Origin: Aralia elata
Lineage: Eukaryota; Streptophyta; Magnoliopsida; Apiales; Araliaceae
DNA length: 64,000 nt
Reading direction: 5' to 3'
Assembly (NCBI GenBank): GCA_034770075.1
Contig: CM068378.1
Span: 47,396,508-47,460,507, forward strand
Shown: positions 13,301 to 25,850 of the stretch, one piece after another
Numbering within the stretch: the first letter of the stretch is position 1
How the letters are laid out: the number at the start of each line of letters is the position of its first letter
Translations under genes and position numbers: made by a program
Notes under the pieces: generated by a model
What the model was told of the DNA's origin: nothing
The model's database searches: none
What the model saw: only the letters and a program-made list of their open reading frames with translations

Positions 13301-16300
13301 TAGGGTTTTTATTCTAATTAAACTCCTTTAATTAATTAAACTCCTAATCCAATTAGGAATTTATGAGAGAGTACTTCTACTAATTAATTCCCAATCCATA
13401 TTAGGAATTAAATAATAGTAATAGTAATAATAATAATAAGACTTCTCTTATTAATTTATATTTAATATTTTCAAAATATTAAATAATAAATATTAAGCTA
13501 TTTAATTTATTCTATCTCCATAGACTAAATTAAATACACTTAACTTATTATTATAATTATGCCATTTACTTCTTAAACAAATATTTTTCTTTTGCGGTGT
13601 GACCCTTTAGGTTCTCCATATTAAACTGGTTATGAATAAATCAATTAGAACAATTCTAATTTTATTTAAATAAATAAATTAAACTATTTAATTCATTTAA
13701 ATAAATAATATTTATTCTAGAATAAGGGTAAGCCCCTTAGCGATCACCGACTTTCTAGATAATATAGATTTTAACATTAATCACAAAAGAACCTTTCAGT
13801 TATACATAGTTACCGTACAATTCAATCATTCTACCATACAATGTCCCAATTAAATATAACTCATGGAATTACTGTCAAGTCTTATTTTATTTAATTATAT
13901 GTATTTCAATTCTCAAATGCACAACTCTGATTAATGCAAATTAGAAACTCCTTTCTAATTTCATTTTGCTTTGGCCAAAGACTTCTGAGTCGTCATTTAT
14001 CGAATCACATAGGACATTCACTCCTTTTACTAGAAGTGGTAGATTCTTTGTTGACCATTCACCTATCTGTTAGGTTTGTATATAGCGCGGACAAGCAATC
14101 AAATTACATAAATAGTGCGGAAGCGCAATAAAACGGATTTTAAAATTTTTCATACAAACCATCACCAAGATCTTTCCTTATGTTCAATTATCAATTAACG
14201 AAAGAGATAGAGATTAAGAAATTATACACTCGTAGAACCGTGCTTCCTCGGGTACAAGTTCACCTCCAATTCTTTCGCGTTCTCCTTGAATTCCACCGAC
14301 TAAATTCGTTTACTTGATCAACGTTAGCCACCCAAGTGTTTGGCCTCTAGAGGTGATCCGCCAAGGAAGAATAGTTATTCAAGAAGATGGGTGTTAGCAA
14401 AACCCTAGTTTCTATCTCTATAGAAATTGCAAGTACTCTCACTCTCTCTCCAATTCTTATGAAAGAGTGTGTAACTGTCTAACCCTAAATCATGATAAAA
14501 CTCCTCTTATTTATAGATATAGGGAACCCTCCTAAACTATTTAGGATTAGGGTTTTTATTCTAATTAAACTCCTTTAATTAATTAAACTCCTAATCCAAT
14601 TAGGAATTTATGACAGAGTACTTCTACTAATTAATTCCCAATCACTATTAGGAATTAAATAATAGTAATAGTAATAATAATAACAAGACTTCTCTTATTA
14701 ATTTATATTTAATATTTCCAAAATATTAAATAATAAATATTAAGCTATTTAATTTATTCTATCTCCATAGACTAAATTAAATACGCTTAACTTATTATTA
14801 TAATTATGCCATTTACTACTTAAACAAATATTTTCCTTTTGCGGTGTGACCCTTTAGGTTCTCCATATTAAACTGGTTACGAATAAATCAATTAGAACAA
14901 TTCTAATTTTATTTAAATAAATAAATTAAACTATTTAATTCATTTAAATAAATAATATTTATTCTAGAATAAGGGTAAGACCCTTAGCGATCACCGACTT
15001 TCTAGATAATATAGATTTCAATATTAATCACAAAAGAACCTTTCAGTTATACATAGTTACCGTACAATTCAATCATTCTACCATACAATGTCCCAATTAA
15101 ATATAAGACATAGAATTACTGTCAAGTCTTATTTTATTTAATTATATGTATTTCGATTCTCAAATGCACAACCCTGATTAATGCAAATTAGAAACTCCTT
15201 TCTAATTTCATTCTGCTTTGGCCAAAGACTTCTGAGTCGTCATTTATCGAATCACATAGGACATTCACTCCTTTTACTAGAAGTGGTAGATTTTTTGTTG
15301 ACCATTCACCTATCTATTAGGTTTGTATATAGCCCGGACATGCAATCAAATTACATAAATAGTGCGGAAGCGCAATAAAACGGATTTTAAAATTTTTCAT
15401 ACAAACCATCACCGAGATCTTTCCTTATGTTCAATTATCAATTAACGAAAGAGATAGAGATTAAGAAATTATACCCTCGTAGAACCGTGCTTCCTCGGGT
15501 ACAAGTTCACCTCCAATTCTTTCGCGTTCTCCTTGAATTCCACCGACTAAATTCCTTTACTTGATCAATGTTAGCCACCCAAGTGTTTGGCCTCTAGAGG
15601 TGATCCACCAAGGAAAAATAGTTATTCAAGAAGATGGGTGTTGGCAAAACCCTAGTTTCTATCTCTATAGAAATTGCAAGTACTCTCACTCTTTCTCCAA
15701 TTCTTATGGAAGAGTGTGTAACTGTCTAACCCTAAATCATGATAAGACTCCTCTTATTTATAGATATAGGGAACCCTCCTAAACCATTTAGGCTTAGGGT
15801 TTTTATTCTAATTAAACTCCTTTAATTAATTAAACTCCTAATCCAATTAGGAATTTATGAGAGAGTACTTCTACTAATTAATTCCCAATCCATATTAGGA
15901 ATTAAATAATAGTAATAGTAATAATAATAAGACTTCTCTTATTAATTTATATTCAATATTTTCAAAATATTAAATAATAAATATTAAGCTATTTAATTTA
16001 TTCTATCTCCATAGACTAAATTAAATACACTTAACTTATTATTATAATTATGCCATTTACTTCTTAAACAAATATTTTTCTTTTGCGGTGTGACCCTTTA
16101 GGTTCTCCATATTAAACTGGTTATGAATAAATCAATTAGAACAATTCTAATTTTATTTAAATAAATAAATTAAACTATTTAATTCATTTAAATAAATAAT
16201 ATTTATTCTAGAATAAGGGTAAGCCCCTTAGCGATCACCGACTTTCTAGATAATATAGATTTTAACATTAATCACAAAAGAACCTTTCAGTTATACATAG

Positions 16301-19050
16301 TTACCGTACAATTCAATCATTCTACCATACAATGTCCCAATTAAATATAAGTCATGGAATTACTGTCAAGTCTTATTTTATTTAATTATATGTATTTCAA
16401 TTCTCAAATGCACAACTCTGATTAATGCAAATTAGAAACTCCTTTCTAATTTCATTTTGCTTTGGCCAAAGACTTCTGAGTCGTCATTTATCGAATCACA
16501 TAGGACATTCACTCCTTTTACTAGAAGTGGTAGATTCTTTGTTGACCATTCACCTATCTGTTAGGTTTGTATATAGCGCGGACATGCAATCAAATTACAT
16601 AAATAGTGCGGAAACGCAATAAAATGGATTTTAAAATTTTTCATACAAACCATCACCAAGATCTTTCCTTATGTTCAATTATCAATTAACGAAAGAGATA
16701 GAGATTAAGAAATTATAACCTCGTAGAACCGTGCTTCCTCGGGTACAAGTTCACCTCCAATTCTTTCGCGTTCTCCTTAAATTCCACCGACTAAATTCGT
16801 TTACTTGATCAACGTTAGCCACCCAAGTGTTTGGCCTCTAGAGGTGATCCGCCAAGGAAGAATAGTTATTCAAGAAGATGGGTGTTAGCAAAACCCTAGT
16901 TTCTATCTCTATAGAAATTGCAAGTACTCTCACTCTCTCTCCAATTCTTATGAAAGAGTGTGTAACTGTCTAACCCTAAATCATGATAAGACTCCTCTTA
17001 TTTATAGATATAGGGAACCCTCCTAAACTATTTAGGATTAGGGTTTTTATTCTAATTAAACTCCTTTAATTAATTAAACTCCTAATCCAATTAGGAATTT
17101 ATGACAGAGTACTTCTACTAATTAATTCCCAATCACTATTAGGAATTAAACAATAGTAATAGTAATAATAATAACAAGACTTCTCTTATTAATTTATATT
17201 TAATATTTCCAAAATATTAAATAATAAATATTAAGCTATTTAATTTATTCTATCTCCATAGACTAAATTAAATACGCTTAACTTATTATTATAATTATGC
17301 CATTTACTACTTAAACAAATATTTTCCTTTTGCGGTGTTGTGTGACCCTTTAGGTTCTCCATATTAAACTGGTTACGAATAAATCAATTAGAACAATTCT
17401 AATTTTATTTAAATAAATAAATTAAACTATTTAATTCATTTAAATAAATAATATTTATTCTAGAATAATGGTAAGCCCCTTAGCGATCACCGACTTTCTA
17501 GATAATATAGATTTCAACATTAATCACAAAAGAACCTTTCAGTTATACATAGTTACCGTACAATTCAATCATTCTACCATACAATGTCCCAATTAAATAT
17601 AAGACATAGAATTACTGTCAAGTCTTATTTTATTTAATTATATGTATTTCGATTCTCAAATGCACAACCCTGATTAATGCAAATTAGAAACTCCTTTCTA
17701 ATTTCATTTTGCTTTGGCCAAAGACTTCTGAGTCGTCATTTATCGAATCACATAGGACATTCACTACTTTTACTAGAAGTGGTAGATTTTTTTTTGACCA
17801 TTCACCTATCTATTAGGTTTGTATATAGCGCGGACATGCAATCAAATTACATAAATAGTGCGGAAGCGCAATAAAACGGATTTTAAAATTTTTCATACAA
17901 ACCATCACCAAGATCTTTCCTTATGTTCAATTATCAATTAACGAAAGAGATAGAGATTAAGAAATTATACCCTCGTAGAACCATGCTTCCTCGGGTACAA
18001 GTTCACCTCCAATCGCGTTCTCCATGAATTCCACCGACTAAATTCGTTTACTTGATCAATGTTAGCCACCCAAGTGTTTGGCCTCTAGAGGTGATCCACC
18101 AAGGAAAAATAGTTATTCAAGAAGATGGGTGTTGGCAAAACCCTAGTTTCTATCTCTATAGAAATTGCAAGTACTCTCACTCTCTCTCCAATTCTTATGG
18201 AAGAGTGTGTAACTGTCTAACCCTAAATCATGATAAGACTCATCTTATTTATAGATATAGGGAACCCTCCTAAACTATTTAGGCTTAGGGTTTTTATTCT
18301 AATTAAACTCCTTTAATTAATTAAACTCCTAATCCAATTAGGAATTTATGAGAGAGTACTTCTACTAATTAATTCTCAATCCATATTAGGAATTAAATAC
18401 TAGTAATAGTAATAATAATAATAAGACTTCTCTTATTAATTTATATTTAATATTTTCAAAATATTAAATAATAAATATTAAGCTATTTAATTTATTCTAT
18501 CTCCATAGACTAAATTAAATACACTTAACTTATTAGTACAATTATGCCATTTACTTCTTAAACAAGTATTTTTCTCTTGCGGTGTGACCCTTTAGGTTCT
18601 CCATATTAAACCGGTTATGAATAAATCAATTAGAACAATTCTAATTTTATTTAAATAAATAAATTAAACTATTTAATTCATTTAAATAAATAATATTTAT
18701 TCTACAATAAGGGTAAGCCCCCTTAGCGATCACCGACTTTCCAAATAATATAGATTTCAACATTAATCACAAAAGAACCTTTCAGTACATAGTTATGGTA
18801 CAATTCAATCCTTCTACCATACAATGTCCCAATTAAATATAAGACATCGAATTACTGTCAAGTATTATTTTATTTAATTATATGTACTTCGATTCTCAAA
18901 TGCAGAACTCTGATTAATGCAAATTAGAAACTCCTTTCTAATTTCATTCTGCTTTGGCCAGAGACTTCTGAGTCGTCATTTATCGAATCACATAGGACAT
19001 TCACTCCTTTTACTAGAAGTGGTAGATTCTTTGTTGACCATTCACCTATC
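10347..19050 (-). repeat. Two-unit higher-order repeat in array
   Basis: Units alternate between two variants. Type A has GATCAATGTTAGCC, GTGATCCACC and TGTTGGC; type B has GATCAACGTTAGCC, GTGATCCGCC and TGTTAGC. Reading left to right from 5359 the order is A, B, B, B, A, B, A, B, A, B, A, then a mixed last unit. From 10347 the dimer repeats every 2479-2496 bp, so the right part was amplified two units at a time after the left part grew one unit at a time. Confidence 0.8.
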
Positions 19051-20226
19051 TGTTAGGTTTGTATATAGCGCGGACATGCAATCAAATTACATAAATAGTG
19101 CGGAAGCGCAATAAAACGGATTTTAAAATTTTTCATACAAACTGTAACACCCCTTTCCAAAAATAGAAAAGGGAGGCCACGTGCAAAGTACAACAGAAAT
19201 ATAAACTAATACCAAAATTATAAACCCGAAAAGATTAGTCTGAAGAGATATTAATAACCGCCCAACCGGCTCAAAATACATAATGTTTAGTACATCCTAA
19301 TCTTAATAAAGGTTCAATACAACAGAGACTCAAACATTAAAACAGAACCAAAATATCTAAACCATCTTGGTGAGGAGCTCTCATCACACTTGCCCATGAT
19401 CCCCTTGAGTACCTACCGTAAGAAAGACACAGCATGAGCCAAATGCCTAGTACGGATATAGAGCACAAAATTATGAACTGAATTTAACTAAATCAATTAA
19501 GGAACTGAACTGAACTGAAACGAATTAACACAACGAAGTAATAGGTTGAATCAAATGGCTGGGTGTTATTTCATACCGAGCTCAGAAATTTAGCTTGCCA
19601 CATAGACAAGTCAATAATGCTACATAAGCAATTCAAATAATGCCACATAAGCAAATCATGCATTGGACCGCAAATCCAAATGCATGCAAAACCGGAAGGC
19701 GTGTTCGGCACAACATCACCAATCCACAGAACATAATAGAAAACTAGGGCCGACCCATACGCCTCTCACAACAAATCATCAAATGGCCAACCCCCATCGG
19801 AGCACAAAACAAAGACGCCGTGGACTAATCACACTGTCACGGAAGTGTCATGTCTCTCGTGCCAAGACGACATGCCTGTGGTACCCCCACAGGTAGTTAT
19901 AGCTCAGGTATACCCTACGGTATATTCTAATAAAATATCATGTCACAACACATGTGACATAATACCAACAAAAAGGGTTCTATACGTACATGTGGACCAA
20001 ATCAAATTATAATCATAATGTCTCAAAAGAAGGTAACAACTTGTATCGCTCTACAGATATCAAAATAAATAGTATACATGATAATCCAACTCAAAGGGTA
20101 CAAATACGAGTCATATGTATCAACTCAAAAATGAAAGAATTATATGAATTTCACAAGCAACAATTATGTGAAATAATAACGGAATTCAAAACGCGGAACA
20201 AAACGAATTAATTAAATTTCAGAAGA

Positions 20227-22143
20227 TGTGACGCCCCCAAATTCGGGTCTCCAAATACCCGGATCCGGTCATCATGATCCAATACATCATTCACCTCCAA
20301 CAACATACATTGACTAAAATACGGAATATAACAAACATATGTTGTTCATTAGAAAGGTGTTACTAGTCCCAGAATACAATAACCTGAAATACTTAACACA
20401 AATCCATACCCCAAGTAACTATCAGGGTTCAAATTACATTAATAGTAACTAACTACACATAAAATAAAATCAGCTACGTGGAGCCTATCACTTCATCTTT
20501 TCCTTCCCTTTGCTCTTTCCTGATGTCTCGGGTTTAGCTGCAATGGAGTCATGATATAGCAAGGGTGAGCAACGAGTTTGCTCAGCGAGTTTTAAAGTGC
20601 AACAATAAAGGATATATCATGACGAAAGAAATGTGGAACAAGAATTCAACAATATAATTATCAGAAGCAAGAACAATAATTGCTTTTAGAACAATTGATA
20701 GTCAAGTAGACTTTGAACAATAACTTCCAAAGGAGTCAATAGCTAGTTGACCCTCTGGTTACTGGCTACAGAATAAGTACTTTAGGGGATCAGCCTCGCA
20801 TACACTATGTATATGCATAACATTTAACTCTGCTATTTGTACCTTATATACGGTACCTGGGGTACTCCCCTATAATAAAAGGGGTGTTCATTCAGTCTAA
20901 GAATCCTTACTATCGATTGGTTCAGATAGCTTTTATAAATTCTCACATACTTGCCTGACCGAACAAGGGTTCAGACTTAATCATGAATAGTTCGTAAATC
21001 TCGGAACTTTAATAAATGTACGAATTCAAATGCACGAGTGCGAATGTCAATAAATACATGGATGTGGAATAATTTTAAAAGTAATTAGACCGCTTAAAGC
21101 ATGCTTGGAGATAAGATTCAAGCTTAAAGAATAACTTGCAATACAATAACACCCCGCTCGAGGATAATTTGAGTAGAGTTTAAGAAAACTTGCAATAATT
21201 AAAGTTTCAGAGTAAAGAACTTGCTCAAGGATAGGAAACTTGCCTGTTTGCTCAGCTACAAATAAATATTAGCTTTAACTAATTGATCTTGGATAACCTA
21301 TCAGTTGATAAAGTTGGTTTATCCATTAGCATTGCATAACTATATATCGATACACTCACTTATGCTATTTATTTAGCAGATAAACAATTCACCATATACA
21401 TTTAATTACTATTTAACATTAGCTAAACAAAAATTAATTAATGACTCTTAGCTATTAAAATAAATGGTAGCTAATTATGGTTACTTATCATTTGAGTACT
21501 CAACTATTACCTTTATTTATTAAGAGCCAAAATAAATAATTAACTTATTAATCTCACTCATACTTAATCATTATTTCATTAATGATTAAGTAATTATTAT
21601 CCTTATTAGCTTTATTCATACCTAATTATTATTGATATTAATTAGATAATAATTAGATATTTATTATCTTTATTTATTATTTAATGTTAAACAATAAATA
21701 ATTATTAAATACTTATTATTAAATAAATAATAATAAATGATTATTTTATAAATTTTATTCATACTTAATTAAATATTTAGTACCTTTATTTATTACTATT
21801 TGATAAATAATAAATAATTACTTATTAACTTCGTTCATACTTAATTATTAATTAACATTAATTAAATAATAATTAAATATTTATTATCTTTATTTATAAA
21901 TAATAAATAATTAATTTATTAACCTTTTTCATACTTAATTATTATTTAATAATAATAATTAAATATTTACTATCTTTATTTATTATTTATTGACAAATTA
22001 TAATTAATTAATTTATTAATCTTATTATTTAATATTAGTCAAATAATAATTAATTGTTTATTATCTTTATTTATTATTTATTGATAAATAATAAATAATT
22101 ACTTTATTAATTGTACAAGGCTTAAAATTTCTTGGACATTACA
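20227..22143 (-). mobile_element. Nested solo LTR with duplication GAAGA
   Basis: Starts TGTGACGCCCCC (20227) and ends CTTGGACATTACA (22143). The 5-bp GAAGA at 20222-20226 recurs at 22144-22148, so this is a clean insertion into the LTR that surrounds it. Same family as the LTR starting at 62666: the first 170 bp align with few differences. It contains AGGGGATCAGCCT at 20784-20796 and the lysine-rich frame at 20488-20537. The right 700 bp are very AT-rich. No promoter-exon block like that at 51925-52122 is seen, so this copy may be internally deleted. Confidence 0.9.
20488..20537 (-). other. Lysine-rich short frame after LTR acceptor
   Basis: On the minus strand the acceptor ATTGCAG ends at 20538 and the frame after two bases reads KPETSGKSKGKEKMK, with stop TGA at 20488-20490. 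It matches the frame at 62927-62976 in 13 of 15 residues. Confidence 0.45.
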
Positions 22144-22163
22144 GAAGACTATCGCTGAAGGAG

Positions 22164-22176
22164 TACGGAATCCGTA
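22164..22176. repeat. Inverted repeat TACGGA-A-TCCGTA
   Basis: Six-base arms with one central base, followed 20 bp on from GAGTACG (22161) by a second GAGTACG (22181). It lies downstream of the candidate donor in the surrounding LTR, but not in the 32-bp register seen elsewhere. Confidence 0.5.
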
Positions 22177-23866
22177 TCTGGAGTACGTAATGCAATACCC
22201 ACAATTACAGATGCAATTGGTTAGACTCGCTCAAAGTAATCTATTTACAAAATAATATATTTTATTAAATACTACAATATTAGTATTTAATAGTTTTTAT
22301 GCATATATTGAACCCTCCATATTATTAACTAAATTAATAAATTAAAGAGATGGATAATATCTAGCCAAAATAATACCAAAATATTAACTAACAAACTAAC
22401 TAAAATATACTAATTAAAGTTATAAATAAATAAAAATACAGAAAATTAAATAAATACACAAGAAAGAAAGAAAACATACCCGAAATTATGAGGTGCGTAG
22501 TCTGCCTATGCCATCTATACTGAAAATTTTAACTAAGGAGGTCCTTACTAAAAAGTCCCTCTCCCAAAATGTCTTTTCTTAAAATAAGAAAATCCTTATT
22601 GTTTAATAATAAAAAACAAAATATTAGTTTTATATATATAGGTAAGGAACGGGGAAAAGCTTTGGCGGAGGAGCGATGTGGGACATAAAGCAAAACATGG
22701 GTATTACACAAACCATCACCAAGATCTTTCCTTATGTTCAATTATCAATTAACGAAAGAGATAGAGATTAAGAAATTATACCCTCGTAGAACCGTGTTTC
22801 CTCGGGTACAAGTTTACCTCCAATTCCTTCGCGTTCTCCTTGAATCCCACCGACTAAATTTCTTTACTTGATCAACGTTAGCCACCCAAGTGTTTGGCCT
22901 CTAGAGGTGATCCACCAAGGAAGAATAGTTATTCAAGAAGATGAGTGTTGGCAAAACCCTAGTTTCTATCTCTATAGAAATTGCAAGTACTCTCACTCTC
23001 TCTCCAATTCTTATGAAAGAGTGTGTAACTGTCTAACCCTAAATCATGATAAGACTCCTCTTATTTATAGATATAGGGAACCCTCCTTAACTATTTAGGA
23101 TTAGGGTTTTTATTCTAATTAAACTCCTTTAATTAATTAAACTCCTAATCTAATTAGGAATTTATGAGAGAGTACTTCTACTAATTAATTCACAATCCCT
23201 ATTAGGAATTAAATAATAGTAATAGTAATAATAATAACAAGACTCCTCTTATTAATTTATATTTAATATTTCCAAAATATTAAATAATAAATATTAAGCT
23301 ATTTAATTTATTCTATCTCCATAGACTAAATTAAATACACTTAACTTATTAGTACAATTATGTCATTTACTTCTTAAACAAGTATTTTTCTCTTGCGGTG
23401 TGACCCTTTAGGTTCTCCATATTAAACCGGTTATGAATAAATCAATTAGAACAATTCTAATTTTATTTAAATAAATAAATTAAACTATTTAATTCATTTA
23501 AATAAATAATATTTATTCTACAATAAGGGTAAGCCCCCTTAGCGATCACCGACTTTCCAAATAATATAGATTTCAATATTAATCACAAAAGAACCTTTCA
23601 GTACATAGTTACGGTACAATTCAATCCTTCTACCATACAATGTCCCAATTAAATATAAGACATAGAATTACTGTCAAGTATTATTTTATTTAATTATATG
23701 TACTTCGATTCTCAAATGCAGAACTCTGATTAATGCAAATTAGAAACTCCTTTCTAATTTCATTCTGCTTTGGCCAGAGACTTCTGAGTCGTCATTTATC
23801 GAATCACATAGGACATTCACTCCTTTTACTAGAAGTGGTAGATTCTTTGTTGACTATTCACCTATC

Positions 23867-24433
23867 TCCATGTACAACTTATTATACCCAATCATACCCT
23901 TTGATATACCTTAAGGGTCTTAAGGGACATGTCAAAGTATAACTCATCACACACAAGATACTATAATGATCTCAAGTCCAAGGATCACTTGTACTACTAT
24001 CACTAAAGGAATTCCTATTGACAGGCGAGTAAAACTCCATTAGGTATTCCTTAGCGAGCTACGTTTAGTGAACTTATTCTCTAATAAGCACCTACATACT
24101 TGCTTTAGTGTCTCCACACAAATGATTATGAGATCAATCATCCTCTTCATAAGAGCAAGCAACGTATGTACTAATCTATCCGTATTCACTAATCCCCTTT
24201 TTAGTAATCCATCGATTAGGAACGATTTTAGTTTGTGAGCTATCTAGAATTTAGATCTCATTAGCATGATCACCATCATGGTTCTAAAAGCATTGCTCAA
24301 AACTATTGGTTTATCACATTTAATATAACAGCACCATATAGATAAATTAAAATGCCTTTAACAAACGAATAAGATTACAAAGTATATGCTACATCATATC
24401 AAATATGATTGGCTTCTGTGCATACTACTTTCA
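23867..24433 (-). repeat. LTR segment not amplified in the array
   Basis: The promoter-side part of the copia LTR (minus-strand start TGAAAGTAGTATGC). Array units break where this segment begins: units read CACCTATC then TGTTAGG, whereas here CACCTATCT continues into CCATGTACAAC. Confidence 0.7.
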
Positions 24434-24445
24434 ATCTCCCACTTG
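24434..24445 (-). promoter_or_regulatory. Polypurine tract of Ty1/copia element
   Basis: Minus strand CAAGTGGGAGAT directly before the LTR start TGAAAG. This is the usual plus-strand primer position and sequence type in plant Ty1/copia elements, and it sets element orientation and LTR boundary. Confidence 0.75.
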
Positions 24446-25850
24446 CACTAAAGCTAATCGTCATGGTATCTAATACCCTTCTTCTCTAAGTGACGATCAT
24501 CCTGCTGTTTGGATAAAGCTTTAGTAAATGGATATACAATGTTATTCTCGAGAGTTCACTATCTCTATAGTGACTTTTTCTCTTTCAATGATTTCACTAA
24601 TCAAATGAAAGTGCTGCAACACATGTTTGAATCCATGATGAGACTTAGGAACTATTCCTAGTTCTGTAATGAACTTTTCATCCAAACAATCAACTTGCAG
24701 CTACATTTACAGTTATTAACTTTGTCTTTGTCACTAAACCAGTAACTCTTTGCTGTTTGGAACTTTTCCAATTCACTGCACCACCTTTCAAGGTGACGAT
24801 TTACCTTAAAGTGGATTTGTTATCGTCTTGGTCAGTCTGAAAAACTTGAGTCTGTTTAGCCCTCTAGTTTTAATTCAGACCTACCATGAATCATGATCAC
24901 ATCTTCAGTACCGGTTAAGTACCTAAAGATGTTTATCACTGTCTTACAATGATCTTCTCCAAAATATGACTGATCAACATCAGGCCTTATATATTCACTA
25001 CATACATGATAGTTACTCATATGATCTCTCTTTTAATTGGAAAGAATTTTAGAGAAATACACTCCATGGTTCATCATCATGAGACCTCTCTTAGAGTTTG
25101 CCATGTTAAATGCCTTTAGCATCGAATGAATATACATTCATTGGGTCAAGCCGAACATCCTTTTAAATCTATCTATATAGATTTATATCCCTAATTTATA
25201 GGATGCTCCTCCCAAGTCATTCATGGAGGAATGTTTAGATAATTTTATCTTTACTGATTGTAGCATTGGTGTGTAATTCCTTATCAGTAGTATATCAACA
25301 TATAATACTAGGAATGTCACAGTGCTCCCACTGACCCTTTTGTACACACTAGGTTCATTCTCGTTTTTGATAAAATCAAACTCTTTTGATTGTCTCATCA
25401 AAACGAATGTTCTATCTTTGAGAAGCTTGCTTCAATCCATCAATGGATCATTGTAGCTTAAAACACGATTTGCTTCAACCTTTGAAACAAATTTCTCTGG
25501 CTGTATCATACATACATTCTCCTCAAGTCTTCATTGAGGAAGGGCGTCTCCACATCCATTTTGCCAGATTTCGTAATAAGCTGCAATCACAAGCAAAATC
25601 CAAATGGACTTGAGCATTACCCGGTAATAAGGTTTTATCACAGTCAACTCCTTGACTTGAAAAACCTTTTAAATAGGTCTGGTCTTATAGACCTTGCCAT
25701 TTGCCCCAGTCTTTCTCTTAAAGACTCATATTCACACTCTAGGCACTATGCCCTTTTGTCGAGAAACCAGAGTCTATACTTGGTTCTCATACATGGAGTC
25801 CATTTCGGATTTTATGACCATCTGCCATTTCTCTGAGTGTCTTCTACTCA
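24446..25850 (-). pseudogene. Ty1/copia reverse transcriptase/RNase H, decayed
   Basis: Minus-strand fragments of the copia RT and RNase H, broken by many stops and frameshifts. Around 25500-25850 the RT start is readable (residues like KSEMDSMYENQV, then a stretch resembling the AFLNG region, then MIQP). At 25183-25401 a 72-codon piece holds NEPSVYKR and FLVLYVDILLI, where the catalytic YVDD has lost one Asp. Near 24800-25020 are remnants of the RNase H segment (IRPDVDQS, GGAVSWKSS-like). Neighbours are integrase upstream and the 3' LTR downstream, the normal copia order. It cannot encode an active enzyme. Confidence 0.8.

Larger units (their letters stand above)
19143..22708 (-). mobile_element. 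Solo LTR with 5-bp duplication CAAAC
   Basis: Starts TGTAACACCCC (19143) and ends GGGTATTACA (22708), flanked by CAAAC at 19138-19142 and 22709-22713. The array sequence is restored perfectly when it and one duplication copy are removed. Without the nested LTR at 20227-22143 it is about 1649 bp. In minus orientation it has a TATATATATAAAAC box near 22630 and a candidate donor CGG|GTATGT near 22480. It has no interior coding region. Confidence 0.9.
4499..23866 (-). repeat. LTR-derived tandem array of ~1247-bp units
   Basis: About 12.7 head-to-tail copies. Taking the LTR terminus TGTTAGG as unit start, units begin at 5359, 6606, 7853, 9100, 10347, 11579, 12826, 14068, 15315, 16559, 17811 and 19051, giving lengths of 1247 (x4), 1232, 1247, 1242, 1247, 1244, 1252 and 1240. 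Two starts (15315, 17811) have mutated to TATTAGG. A partial unit lies at 4499-5358. The last unit is interrupted by the insertion at 19143-22708 and then runs unbroken into the rest of a Ty1/copia 3' LTR, so the unit is the inner 1247 bp of that 1812-bp LTR. Copies differ by single substitutions and small indels, mainly in the TAATAG/AATAAT microsatellite. The 65- and 73-residue frames in each unit are by-products. Confidence 0.93.
19051..24433 (-). mobile_element. Ty1/copia 3' LTR (1812 bp without insertion)
   Basis: On the plus strand the LTR runs from TGTTAGG at 19051 to TTTCA at 24433. The inner end is fixed by the adjacent polypurine tract (minus strand CAAGTGGGAGAT, 24434-24445), typical of plant Ty1/copia elements. 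The outer terminus is fixed by the 5' LTR, where TGTTAGG at 32826 follows the primer-binding site. Removing the insertion 19143-22708 and one duplication copy leaves 1812 bp. The last 567 bp (23867-24433) are absent from the repeated units of the array. Confidence 0.75.

Noticed and set aside
5605..18273. 73-residue frames in alternate units
   Set aside because: They begin at TTG and depend on one base (TGTTGGC versus TGTTAGC). They mark the two unit types and are not genes.
5225..19114. A series of 65-residue open frames beginning MQIRNSFLISF in every array unit
   Set aside because: They span the unit junction, which exists only because of tandem duplication, and variants change residues freely. 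Conservation comes from the repeat, not from selection.
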